DNA from: CAYZMH01 sp964479445
GTDB lineage: Bacteria > Bacteroidota > Bacteroidia > Bacteroidales > GCA-2748055
Length of the DNA stretch: 26,898 nt
Direction: 5' to 3'
Assembly (NCBI GenBank): GCA_964479445.1
Contig: CAYZMH010000047.1
Location: 1-26,898 of the forward strand
The notes beneath the pieces were generated by a model. That model did no database searches. It was not told the DNA's origin and was given only the letters and a program-made list of their open reading frames with translations. Of the stretch, positions 15,702-23,539 are shown piece by piece. Made by a program: the position numbers and the translations under genes. The first letter of the stretch is position 1, and the number at the start of each line of letters is the position of its first letter.

Positions 15702-16739
15702 ATGAAATCAATGATGCTGACCGGGATCAGGAGAATGGAGATGCAGCAGGTCCCTGATCCGGTGGTGGTCGATGATCACGATGTACTGATTAAAATGAAG
15801 GTACTTGGAGTTTGTGGTTCCGATGTACACTACTATACATCGGGCAAAATCGGCTCCCAGGTAGTTCAGTATCCGTTCCCGGTCGGACATGAAGGTGCCG
15901 GGGAGGTTCTTTCTACAGGAAAAGCCGTTACACGGGTCAGGCCCGGGGACCGGATCGCCATAGAGCCGGCGATGCCCTGCAGGGAGTGTGACCAGTGCCT
16001 GGCCGGTCGTCCACATACCTGCCGCAACCTGCGTTTTTTGGGTTGCCCGGGTCAGGCTGATGGTTGTTTATCGGAGTATATTGTGATGCCGGAGACCAGT
16101 TGTTTTCCTATCCCCGATCATATGTCATATGATGAGGCTGCCATTTCGGAGCCCCTGGCTATCGGGGTATATGCCGTCGACCGGTCGATCCCCATGGAGA
16201 ATGCCAGGGTGGGGATCCTGGGGTTTGGTCCGATCGGCATGTCGGTGCTTCTGCCGGCACAGGAAAAGGGAGCAGGGAAGATCTATGTAACCGACAAGAT
16301 CAGCGAGCGGTTATCCCTGGCTGAGAAGAGCGGGTCCGCTTACACCGGTAATCCCGACCACCAGGATGTGGTGGCAGAAATAACGCGGGAGGAACCCGAA
16401 TTGCTGGATGTGGTATTCGAATGCTGCGGTCAGCAGGAAGCCGTTGACCAGGCCATTGATCTGTTGAAACCCGGTGGTAAGCTCATGATTATCGGTATTC
16501 CCGGGTTCGACCGGTGGTCGTTCAGCGTCGATAAGATGAGGCGCAAGGAGATCTGCGTTCAGAATGTACGCCGCCAGAATGAGCGGGTCACTCCCACCCT
16601 GGAGATGATGGCATCCGGACGGGTGGATGTAAAACCGATGGTCACCCACCGGTTCCCATTTGACAGGACAAAGGAGGCGTTCAACCTGGTGACTGATTAC
16701 CGGGACGGTGTCATGAAAGCCATGATTGACTTCGAATAG
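15702..16739 (+). CDS. Zinc-dependent sorbitol/xylitol-type polyol dehydrogenase
   Basis: Medium-chain NAD-dependent dehydrogenase of 345 residues. Catalytic zinc ligands Cys38 (GVCGSDVHYY), His63 and Glu64 (GHEGAG) and Glu150 (SEPLA) are present. The structural zinc lobe has Cys93, Cys96, Cys99 and Cys107. GFGPIG (174-179) binds the dinucleotide. The CGSDVHYYTSGKIG segment is typical of sorbitol and xylitol dehydrogenases (GutB/SDH group), which oxidise C2 of the polyol to a 2-ketose. It is divergent from the tal-led sugar operon and shares its promoter region, so the two transcripts are probably induced together. Coupled with the PfkB kinase it would give hexitol to fructose to fructose 6-phosphate. 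Galactitol- or threonine-type relatives cannot be excluded. Confidence 0.87.
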   Translation: MKSMMLTGIRRMEMQQVPDPVVVDDHDVLIKMKVLGVCGSDVHYYTSGKIGSQVVQYPFPVGHEGAGEVLSTGKAVTRVRPGDRIAIEPAMPCRECDQCLAGRPHTCRNLRFLGCPGQADGCLSEYIVMPETSCFPIPDHMSYDEAAISEPLAIGVYAVDRSIPMENARVGILGFGPIGMSVLLPAQEKGAGKIYVTDKISERLSLAEKSGSAYTGNPDHQDVVAEITREEPELLDVVFECCGQQEAVDQAIDLLKPGGKLMIIGIPGFDRWSFSVDKMRRKEICVQNVRRQNERVTPTLEMMASGRVDVKPMVTHRFPFDRTKEAFNLVTDYRDGVMKAMIDFE

Positions 16740-17084
16740 GGACCATATTCCTACTCATTTTCAGCCGGCAAAGAGACCGCCGAGGCATCCGGGTTCAAAT
16801 TTACCACAGGTTTTCAAAATCTCCGGGATGGTAAGTATGTTCTCTTTTGATAAAGGTGGAACCGTTCCGGTCTCTCATGAGCATCAAATCTTTACGGAAC
16901 AGGCGGGAGAGGAGTCCGGATGGAATAACCAACACCACAAATACCACCGTGAGGATCTGTGCAATTTCCGAAAGCGAACCTCCCCGGGGACTGGAAATTG
17001 TAACAAAAAAATGATAATATTACAGGTTCATAGCAAGATATATAGTAGTATGTATTTTCTCATAACCATAAAACAGGGAATGCC
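16740..17084. other. 345-bp gap holding a minus-strand coding remnant
   Basis: Between the polyol dehydrogenase stop and the PhoD-like lipoprotein start. No clear terminator follows the dehydrogenase gene; there is only a weak GAATA/TATTC dyad around 16734-16750. The central part is a coding-like remnant on the minus strand, listed separately. The last 65 bases before the lipoprotein ATG are AT-rich, but I see no convincing -7 element. Confidence 0.5.
16801..17019 (-). pseudogene. Remnant resembling the C-terminus of an SxtJ-type small membrane protein
   Basis: A 72-codon open stretch ending in TAA at 16801 without a usable start; an in-frame stop sits at 17020-17022. Its translation has one hydrophobic segment (QILTVVFVVLVIPSGLL) followed by a basic RLFRKD, then a polar tail with FIKREHTYHPGDFENLW at the very end. 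A transmembrane helix, P-x-GLL-x-RLF-x-KD and a short cytosolic tail with IKRE are what I recall of the C-terminal half of SxtJ-family proteins, found beside carbamoyltransferases in polysaccharide or toxin loci. No carbamoyltransferase or DUF5989 partner is in the window. The N-terminal half has been lost, probably by a deletion that also brought in the PhoD-like gene. Family assignment is from memory and modest; that it was once coding is better supported. Confidence 0.45.
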
Positions 17085-19799
17085 ATGAAGACTATCCAGG
17101 CGGTAATCATAGGGATTATTACAGGTACACTTGTTCTGTTAACCGGCTCATGTGACCGGTCGGAGCATGCATTGACCAGCGATTGGAGATACCAGCCCGA
17201 CCGCAGCTGGGTTGGGCCTGAATACTGGGCAAACCGCCTGCAGGACTGGCAGATCAGTAACGGCAAACTGGTATGTGTCAACTCCAACCTGGGATTTCGC
17301 ACCGTTCACCTGCTCACAAGGCGTATGGGAAAAGGACCCGGGGAAGCAACCATCCGTGTAACCCTGGGATTGCATCCCCGCCTCTCCCGGGCGGGTTCAG
17401 AGGGCTGGGCCGGGATCCTGCTGGGAGCCGGTGAAGATAAGCTGGATTACCGGGGCAGTGCACTGATCCATCACTCTCACGGGGATGCCGGCGGATTGAT
17501 TGTTGCCGTCAACGAATCGGGCCAGGTGGTATTTCTGGATAATACCAGGGAGCGGGAGAACATCGGTTCCATGCCCGAAGTGCCGGAAGCTTCCCTTCCC
17601 GACAGCGTGATCCTGAACATGGACATTTATCCGGGCCCTGACAGTTTATACAACATCGCCTGTAACATCACCCATCCCGTAACCCGTGAGGTGATCACAT
17701 CCAATACACTGACAGCCATTGAGCCGCACCGTTTAACCGGAAACATTGCCGTAGCGGCTCATCACCTGGATGAGAGTCATGCCGGGTACACCTACTGGTT
17801 TCGCAATCTCCAGGTGGAAGGAACGCGGATCACGGAACACCCCGACCACCGGTTTGGTCCGGTTATGGGCGTTCAGTTCACCCAGCAGCGGGGCACATTG
17901 CGACTCACAGCGCAGATGGCACCGATTGGAAAAGAGGATGAACCCTATGTTAAGTTCATGTTGAAGGATCCGGACGGACCAGCCTGGCAGCAGGTGGACT
18001 CTGCCGTGATCAGGCCCGGTTCGTATACCGCACAATTCACCCTGGAAAATTGGGACCCTTCGCTGGACCACACCTACCGGCTGGTTTACAAGACGCATAG
18101 CCATAAAGGCAGAAAAAAGATTCACTACTACACCGGAACGATCCCTGCTGAGCCAACCGGTGAAGAGGAGATAGTGGCAGGAGCTTTTTCCTGCATCTCG
18201 CATTCGGATGGAAGCATCCACGGAAGCCGTTTCGATTATCCCGGGAGGCTATGGTTTCCTCACCAGGAGTTTGTAACGTCTGTAAAAGCCCAGGAACCTG
18301 ATATTCTCTTTTTCACCGGGGACCAGGTCTATGAAGGACGTCCCACCCCGGCCGACTTCTCTTCCCCGGGAATGACCGAGCTGGACTATCTCTACAAATG
18401 GTATATCTTCCTCTGGTCGGTGGAAGACCTGACCCGCAGCATTCCCACCGTTTCCATCCCGGACGATCATGATGTCTATCATGGAAATCTATGGGGTGAT
18501 GGCGGAAAACAGGCCCCTGAATACCCGGAAGATTCTGTTTATCCTGCATATTACAAAGGTTTTGAGCAGCACTGGCAACAGGACCAGGGAGGCTATAAAC
18601 TCCGGCCTTCTTCGGTGAATATGATCCAGGAGACCATGACGAGCCACCTGCCTGCCCCCTTCCATTCCGAACCGGTAGGTGCAGGGATAAACACCTATTT
18701 TACCAGCCTGGATTACGGGCGGGTCAGTTTTGCGATCCTGGAAGACCGCAAATTCAAGTCTCCCCCATCGGTAGCGCTTCCGCGTGCGAGGGTAGTCAAC
18801 GGTTTTGCCCAGAATCCCTATATAAGCGGACGAAACCTGGATGACCCGGAAGCCCGGTTACTGGGTGAGCAGCAACTTCAATTCATAGACGAATGGACCC
18901 GGGATTGGAAGGATGTGGACATGAAGGCCTCGATCAGTCAGACCATCTTTGTCAATCTATCCACCTATCCCGACACCTTTAAAACCGACGCAGGTGTAAC
19001 GCGGCTGCCCGCCCCCGAGGCAGGGGTGATCCCTGATGGATACCGCCGTGCGCGCGATATGGATTCCAACGGGTGGCCGCAATCGGCACGTAACAATGCA
19101 TTAAGAAGACTGCGAAAAGGATTTGTGACCCTGATCGGAGGGGATCAGCACCTGGGTTCGCTCACTCACCTCGGGGTTGATCGCTGGGATGATGCCGGGT
19201 ACTCGTTCTGCGTGCCGGCAATCGGCAATCTATGGCCAAGAAGGTGGTTTCCGCAGGAACCGGGTCGCGACCGGAATCCCGAGCTGCCTGCCTACACCGG
19301 AAAATATTTCGACGGCTTTGGCAACCGGGTCACCGTATGGGCTGCTGCCAACCCGGAGAAGACGGGTAAGACACCTTCCAATTTGTATGACCGGGCTGTG
19401 GGTTACGGGATCATCCGTTTCAATAAGGAACAGAGCACGATCACTTTTGAATGCTGGAAACGGGATGGTGATCCGCAAAACCCTGATGAGGGTATTTACA
19501 AGGGTTGGCCCAGGACCATCTCCATGACCGAAAACTATGGCCGCACCCCCCGCCTGTGGTTACCAGGGTTCGAAGTGACGGGGCTTCAGCAAAGACCGGT
19601 ATTCCAGGTGATTCATGAACCTACCGGTGAAGTGGTCTATAGTCTGCGCGCTCCGGATAACACCTTTCAACCGGGTGTATTTGAACGGGGAAGTTACACG
19701 GTTACCGTAGGCAATCCTGATGAATCACTGATGGAGACCTATTCCGGCATTGAAGCCAGGTGGAGCCAGCCCGAAAGGGTTATCGAAGTATCTTTTTGA
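17085..19799 (+). CDS. PhoD-like metallophosphoesterase lipoprotein
   Basis: Envelope phosphodiesterase/alkaline phosphatase-like protein of 904 residues. The N-terminus has a lipoprotein signal ending LLTGSC with lipidated Cys23. Residues about 30-250 form a beta-rich, concanavalin-like region and about 255-360 a second beta domain, both ahead of the catalytic domain. The catalytic part holds TGDQVYE (411-417), PDDHDVYHG (459-467) and GGDQHLG (685-691), metal ligands of the PhoD-like group. The C-terminus (about 830-904) adds another beta domain. Standard PhoD enzymes are some 500-600 residues, so this is an extended version. Its substrate (phosphodiesters, teichoic acid or phospholipid) is unknown. 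Its stop codon directly abuts the convergent secreted hydrolase gene. Confidence 0.82.
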   Translation: MKTIQAVIIGIITGTLVLLTGSCDRSEHALTSDWRYQPDRSWVGPEYWANRLQDWQISNGKLVCVNSNLGFRTVHLLTRRMGKGPGEATIRVTLGLHPRLSRAGSEGWAGILLGAGEDKLDYRGSALIHHSHGDAGGLIVAVNESGQVVFLDNTRERENIGSMPEVPEASLPDSVILNMDIYPGPDSLYNIACNITHPVTREVITSNTLTAIEPHRLTGNIAVAAHHLDESHAGYTYWFRNLQVEGTRITEHPDHRFGPVMGVQFTQQRGTLRLTAQMAPIGKEDEPYVKFMLKDPDGPAWQQVDSAVIRPGSYTAQFTLENWDPSLDHTYRLVYKTHSHKGRKKIHYYTGTIPAEPTGEEEIVAGAFSCISHSDGSIHGSRFDYPGRLWFPHQEFVTSVKAQEPDILFFTGDQVYEGRPTPADFSSPGMTELDYLYKWYIFLWSVEDLTRSIPTVSIPDDHDVYHGNLWGDGGKQAPEYPEDSVYPAYYKGFEQHWQQDQGGYKLRPSSVNMIQETMTSHLPAPFHSEPVGAGINTYFTSLDYGRVSFAILEDRKFKSPPSVALPRARVVNGFAQNPYISGRNLDDPEARLLGEQQLQFIDEWTRDWKDVDMKASISQTIFVNLSTYPDTFKTDAGVTRLPAPEAGVIPDGYRRARDMDSNGWPQSARNNALRRLRKGFVTLIGGDQHLGSLTHLGVDRWDDAGYSFCVPAIGNLWPRRWFPQEPGRDRNPELPAYTGKYFDGFGNRVTVWAAANPEKTGKTPSNLYDRAVGYGIIRFNKEQSTITFECWKRDGDPQNPDEGIYKGWPRTISMTENYGRTPRLWLPGFEVTGLQQRPVFQVIHEPTGEVVYSLRAPDNTFQPGVFERGSYTVTVGNPDESLMETYSGIEARWSQPERVIEVSF

Positions 19800-20405
19800 T
19801 CAGTCTGCTGTATGTGATGCTTCCACCATGCTCCGCAGGTATTCATCGGTGGTGAGCACATCGGCATAATAGCCCGCCAGGGTACTCAGCGTGGAATAAT
19901 GGACCTCCTTGGCCGGCACAATGACCGGTCCGTACTGCAATGCCCGTGTGGTGCAGGCATCGGATACCACGATGCAGGAGTACCCCATATCGCTGGCCGC
20001 CCGGGTGGCTGCCTCCACGCACATATGGGTTTGCATGCCGCAAATTACCAGTCTTTCCACCCCGTTTTTCTCCAGGATCTCTCTGAGCGGGGTACCGTTA
20101 AACGCATTGATATCATCCTTCACTATGACCAGCTCCTCTTCGATGGGAACAACAAATTCATGGATCTCCCCCCCCTGGTTCACGTTGTGCTTTACATGGA
20201 TAACAAATTGGCCGGTCTGACGGAAGTGTTGTAACAACAGACCGGCATTCATACCCGCCTCTTCAGGATTCTCAAGAGTCACTCCCCCACCCGGAAAATA
20301 GACCTCCTGTATATCTATGATCAACAGTGCAGTTTTCTGCGAAAACACCACAGTGGAAGCGGTGAGAATGAAAATAAGCGCCGTGCATTTGAGAAATGGA
20401 TTCAT
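19800..20405 (-). CDS. Secreted isochorismatase-fold cysteine hydrolase
   Basis: A 201-residue protein with signal peptide (residues 1-23, ending VVFSQ) followed by TALLIIDIQ. Triad: Asp31, Lys96 in VIVKDDINAF and Cys129 in GMQTHMC. The size and triad are those of nicotinamidase-related hydrolases, but an exported form is uncommon because most are cytoplasmic. The ATG at 20405 is preferred to one at 20438, because it starts exactly at the signal peptide. A TCACAA-AGGG-TTGTGA dyad (20405-20420) covers the start and could form a hairpin over it. The gene converges on the PhoD-like lipoprotein with no intergenic base, so the two stops touch. Substrate unknown; an extracellular amide is likely. 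Confidence 0.83.
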   Translation of the reverse strand: MNPFLKCTALIFILTASTVVFSQKTALLIIDIQEVYFPGGGVTLENPEEAGMNAGLLLQHFRQTGQFVIHVKHNVNQGGEIHEFVVPIEEELVIVKDDINAFNGTPLREILEKNGVERLVICGMQTHMCVEAATRAASDMGYSCIVVSDACTTRALQYGPVIVPAKEVHYSTLSTLAGYYADVLTTDEYLRSMVEASHTAD

Positions 20406-20821
20406 CACAAAGGGTTGTGAATTCTTTCTGTCTGGCAATTTAGGGAATTGTAAGGTAAAAAAAAAGACGTTGGGTTGGTTTTACCGACAGGATATCCCAC
20501 CTGGTCAGCCATTGGTCCGCAACGAATGATCCCGGCCAACCAACTCGTTGAAAAGACCCGCCAGATCCACCCACAGCAAAAGAGTCCTGTTATGTGAGAT
20601 CAAAAAAACCGAACCTCTGAACACAAATTCCTCCACCCTTACTAAAACAGGGGGTATATTATATTTTATATATATTTTTTAGTTTTTACCTTATTTATTT
20701 AGGGGTTATAATCACTTTTTATATCTTTTTTCATTTTTTACCCCTATTTTATTAGGGGTATAAAATTATTTTTCTACTTTTGCTTCCGAATAGTAACTAC
20801 TTAACCCTAAAAACTTACATT
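20406..20821. promoter_or_regulatory. AT-rich intergenic region with torF-P-II-amt promoter
   Basis: 416 bp between divergently transcribed genes. Positions 20640-20790 are very AT-rich. TACTTTTG at 20775-20782 is a perfect Bacteroidota -7 element, 39 bp before the torF-like ATG. The expected -33 position has no TTTG and is instead occupied by an inverted repeat (20739-20760). GGGGTATA or GGGGTTATA recurs at 20651, 20702 and 20755. A 43-codon GTG-initiated open frame (20505-20636, -) reads like protein but matches nothing I know. I see no good promoter for the minus-strand hydrolase. Confidence 0.6.
20739..20760. promoter_or_regulatory. Perfect inverted repeat overlapping the -33 region (candidate operator)
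   Basis: TACCCCTA (20739-20746) and TAGGGGTA (20753-20760) are perfect 8-bp arms with a 6-bp spacer, ending 14 bp upstream of the -7 element TACTTTTG. The arms stand out as GC islands in AT-rich DNA and overlap the normal -33 position. This is the layout of a dimeric regulator site controlling the torF-P-II-amt operon. The protein is unknown; nitrogen control is inferred from the genes. Confidence 0.5.
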
Positions 20822-21514
20822 ATGAAAGCAATTACACGCGCAATCTCTTTTATAGTTCTAATCTCCGTGGTATTACCGGGGGCAATGAATCTCAGGGCCC
20901 AGGAGGGGTCTTCTTCCGGACCGTCATTTGATGTGGGCGGAGACCTGGTGAGCAGTTATGTCTGGCGGGGGAGCAAATTCGGGAATGGTCCTGCCATTCA
21001 GCCTTACGTAGAGTTCACTGCAGGCAATTTTTCCATGGGATCCTGGGGGTCTTTCTGCTTCACCGATGCGGAGGCTGCAGAAGCGGATCTATACATTGCT
21101 TACGGGTTCGATTTCGGGTTAAGCCTGGGTCTTACCGACTACTACTTTCCGGGTACTTCATATTTTGATTACAGTGACAGCACGGGGAGTCATGGGTACG
21201 AGATCAACATCGGATTTGAGCGGGCCGGATTTTCTGTTTCGGCCAACTATATGCTCAATGAAGCCGGCAGTGCCGGAACGGCCGGCGGGGACATGTATTA
21301 TGAAGTGGGCTACGATTTTGGCGGGGTTGCCCTCTTTGCCGGTGCCGGAGACGGCTGGCACACGGCTGACGGGGAATTTGCAGTATGCAACCTGGGTCTT
21401 AGTACCGGAAAGACCCTGGCGATCAGTGAGACCTTTGAGCTGCCCGTGACCGGCAGTGTAATCCTGAATCCGGCCACCGAGCAGTTCTATATAGTGCTGG
21501 GTCTGTCCCTATAA
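20822..21514 (+). CDS. TorF-like putative outer membrane protein
   Basis: A 230-residue exported protein. A signal peptide (residues 1-27, ending LRAQ) is followed by beta-rich sequence opening FDVGGDLVSSYVWRG and containing GPAIQPYVEF. That block, alternating hydrophobic strands and a C-terminal FYIVLGLSL ending on a hydrophobic residue fit the TorF family of putative small outer membrane beta-barrels (TIGR02001-like). No transport activity is established for such proteins to my knowledge. The ATG at 20822 is chosen as the start of the signal peptide. It is the first gene of an operon with P-II (37 bp) and Amt, so a role as a porin for ammonium or another small nitrogen compound is a reasonable inference. 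Confidence 0.7.
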   Translation: MKAITRAISFIVLISVVLPGAMNLRAQEGSSSGPSFDVGGDLVSSYVWRGSKFGNGPAIQPYVEFTAGNFSMGSWGSFCFTDAEAAEADLYIAYGFDFGLSLGLTDYYFPGTSYFDYSDSTGSHGYEINIGFERAGFSVSANYMLNEAGSAGTAGGDMYYEVGYDFGGVALFAGAGDGWHTADGEFAVCNLGLSTGKTLAISETFELPVTGSVILNPATEQFYIVLGLSL

Positions 21515-21551
21515 AAAAGAACATCCTGAAATTTAAAAATCATTGTGCATC

Positions 21552-21899
21552 ATGAAAAAAATTGAAGCCATTATCCGAAAGACCAAGTTCGACGAAGTCA
21601 AGGATGCCCTGCACGACAACGGCATCGAATTTTTCTCCTTCTGGGAGGCCCGGGGAGTGGGCATGGCCCGGCAGAGCAGGGTATACCGTGGTGTAGCCTA
21701 CGACACCAGCACCATAGAGCGGCACTATCTCTCCATTGTCGTACGTGACATCAATTTAGAGCGAACCATAGAGACCATTATTCAATCCTCCAAGACCGGT
21801 GAAGTGGGTGACGGGAAGATCTTCGTCTCCAACGTGGATGAGAGCATCCGGATCCGAACCGGCGAGCGGGGTGATGAATCGCTGTACATTAAAGACTAA
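21552..21899 (+). CDS. glnK: P-II family nitrogen regulatory protein
   Basis: A 115-residue trimeric signal protein that senses ATP/ADP and 2-oxoglutarate and binds Amt. The T-loop spans about 35-54 with VYRGVAY; Tyr50 corresponds to the uridylylated Tyr51 of E. coli GlnK. The B-loop is TGEVGDGKIFV (82-92) and the C-loop RIRTGERGDESL. The T-loop is one residue shorter than in E. coli and reads GVGMARQSRVYRG, so the Gln39 that contacts the ligand in E. coli GlnK is shifted or missing; I believe similar variants occur in other Bacteroidota. The ATG at 21552 is preferred to a TTG at 21543. It sits 32 bp before amt, the classic glnK-amtB pair, hence the symbol. Confidence 0.93.
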   Translation: MKKIEAIIRKTKFDEVKDALHDNGIEFFSFWEARGVGMARQSRVYRGVAYDTSTIERHYLSIVVRDINLERTIETIIQSSKTGEVGDGKIFVSNVDESIRIRTGERGDESLYIKD

Positions 21900-21931
21900 C
21901 CAAGGTATCATTTATCAAAAGACCAGAGATT

Positions 21932-23176
21932 ATGGAAGAAATGACTAAATTTATTACAGGAACAACCACCTCCATTGATACGATCTGGATATTGCTTGCC
22001 GCTGTGCTGGTGATGTTCATGCAGCCCGGGTTCGCCCTGGTGGAATCGGGATTCACACGATCCAAGAACACCGCCAACATTCTTATGAAGAACCTCATGG
22101 ACTTTTCCATAGGCTCCCTGGCCTTCTGGCTGGTGGGGTATACCATTATGTACGGGGAAGACATCGGCGGGTTTATTGGAAAGGTATCATTTTTCTTTAA
22201 CAGCGAAGTGATCAACGGGGTTCCAGACAAGGCCTCCCTTATGTTTCAAACGGTATTTGCCGCCACTGCTGCCACCATAGTTTCAGGGGCTGTGGCTGAG
22301 CGAACGAAGTTCTCTGCTTACCTCTTTTTCAGTGTTGCCATCACGTTAATCATCTATCCCATATCGGGCCACTGGGTCTGGGGTGGCGGCTGGTTATCGA
22401 CCCTGGAGACCCCGTTCCATGACTTTGCCGGTTCAACGGTTGTACATTCGGTAGGTGCCTGGGTCGGACTGGTAGGTGCGGCCATGGTCGGACCCCGTCT
22501 GGGCAAATATGGTCCGAAAAAACGAGTCAATGCCCTTCCCGGTCAGAACCTGGCGATGGGAGCCCTGGGGGTTTTCATCCTGTGGTTTGGCTGGTTCGGG
22601 TTCAACCCCGGTTCGCAGCTTGCAGCGGCTGGTGAAGGCAATGCTTCAGCCATTGCTCACATTTTTATTACCACGAACCTGGCAGCTGCCGCCGGTGCGG
22701 TCACGGCCATGTTTGTCACCTGGTGGCGGTACAAACGGCCCGGTTTGTCCATCACCCTGAACGGGGCCCTGGCCGGCCTGGTAGCCATAACAGCCGGATG
22801 CAACGTGGTGAGTCCGGGCGGAGCCGTAATCATCGGCATCATTGCGGGGGTTGTCCTGGTGTTTGGTGTAAGTTTCTTCGACTCCGTACTCAGGATCGAC
22901 GACCCGGTGGGTGCCATTTCGGTTCATGGTTTGTGCGGTGCAATGGGAACCATCCTTGTCGGGTTTTTCTCCACCTCCAATGGCTTGTTCTACGGGGGCG
23001 GTGCTGATCAGCTCCTGTCCCAGCTCCTCGGCGTTGTGGCTGTAGCCGCATGGTCTATGGGCACCGGTTTTCTCCTGTTCTTTATTCTGAAAAAGACCAT
23101 GGGTATCCGTGTATCACGCCGGATTGAGGAAGAAGGACTGGATATTTACGAACATGGTGAATCGGCATACAATTAG
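21932..23176 (+). CDS. amt: Ammonium transporter
   Basis: Inner-membrane ammonium channel of 414 residues with about 11 hydrophobic helices. The pore His pair is His172 (DFAGSTVVH) and His332 (VHGLCGAMGT). Asp164 and Phe107 match E. coli AmtB Asp160 and Phe107. The N-terminus begins directly near helix 1 with no cleavable signal; the C-terminal tail (about 375-414) has the charged cytosolic segment that P-II proteins touch. The start at 21932 follows the P-II stop by 32 bp. A strong intrinsic terminator at 23229-23267 ends this operon. Function is secure. Confidence 0.95.
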   Translation: MEEMTKFITGTTTSIDTIWILLAAVLVMFMQPGFALVESGFTRSKNTANILMKNLMDFSIGSLAFWLVGYTIMYGEDIGGFIGKVSFFFNSEVINGVPDKASLMFQTVFAATAATIVSGAVAERTKFSAYLFFSVAITLIIYPISGHWVWGGGWLSTLETPFHDFAGSTVVHSVGAWVGLVGAAMVGPRLGKYGPKKRVNALPGQNLAMGALGVFILWFGWFGFNPGSQLAAAGEGNASAIAHIFITTNLAAAAGAVTAMFVTWWRYKRPGLSITLNGALAGLVAITAGCNVVSPGGAVIIGIIAGVVLVFGVSFFDSVLRIDDPVGAISVHGLCGAMGTILVGFFSTSNGLFYGGGADQLLSQLLGVVAVAAWSMGTGFLLFFILKKTMGIRVSRRIEEEGLDIYEHGESAYN

Positions 23177-23228
23177 CAGACTACACCCGGGCGTTTGTTC
23201 CGGGTACTAACCCTGAACCTAGACCTGG

Positions 23229-23267
23229 AAAACCTCCGCTTCAATTTGCCGCGGGGGTTTTCTTTTA
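23229..23267 (+). terminator. Intrinsic terminator of the torF-P-II-amt operon
   Basis: AAAACCTCCGC (23229-23239) pairs with GCGGGGGTTTT (23251-23261), 11 bp with one T-G wobble, around an 11-nt loop. The run TTTT-C-TTTT continues to 23266. It lies 53 bp past the amt stop. Confidence 0.8.
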
Positions 23268-23501
23268 TTATCGTCAGGCAAACACACTACCCGCCAGTGG
23301 TCACAGGATGACCCGGGAGCAGGGAAGCAGGAGAGCAGCCGGAACGGTATAACCTGATGAATTGCCAAAATCATTCATTACCAAGATGTTTCACGAACTA
23401 TTTCGTTCCTGCCGACCGGACTTTTTTTGGCGAAATACTTCATTTTTATCATTTCTAAGGGCTTGTTTGTGTTAATTTAATATTATTTACATATTCTGAC
23501 T

Positions 23502-23531
23502 TTTGATTCGTAATTTTTTTATCTATCTTTG
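23502..23531 (+). promoter_or_regulatory. gltB promoter (Bacteroidota type)
   Basis: TTTG (23502-23505), an 18-bp spacer, then TATCTTTG (23524-23531): a near-perfect match to TTTG-N19-TAnnTTTG. It separates gltB transcription from the upstream amt operon and predicts a transcript start near 23538, giving a leader of about 175 nt. Confidence 0.7.
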
Positions 23532-23539
23532 CAGTTGGA

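Noticed and set aside
20405..20420. TCACAA-AGGG-TTGTGA as a CRP-type operator
   Set aside because: The half-sites are in the opposite order to the CRP consensus and overlap the start codon; at most a small RNA hairpin.
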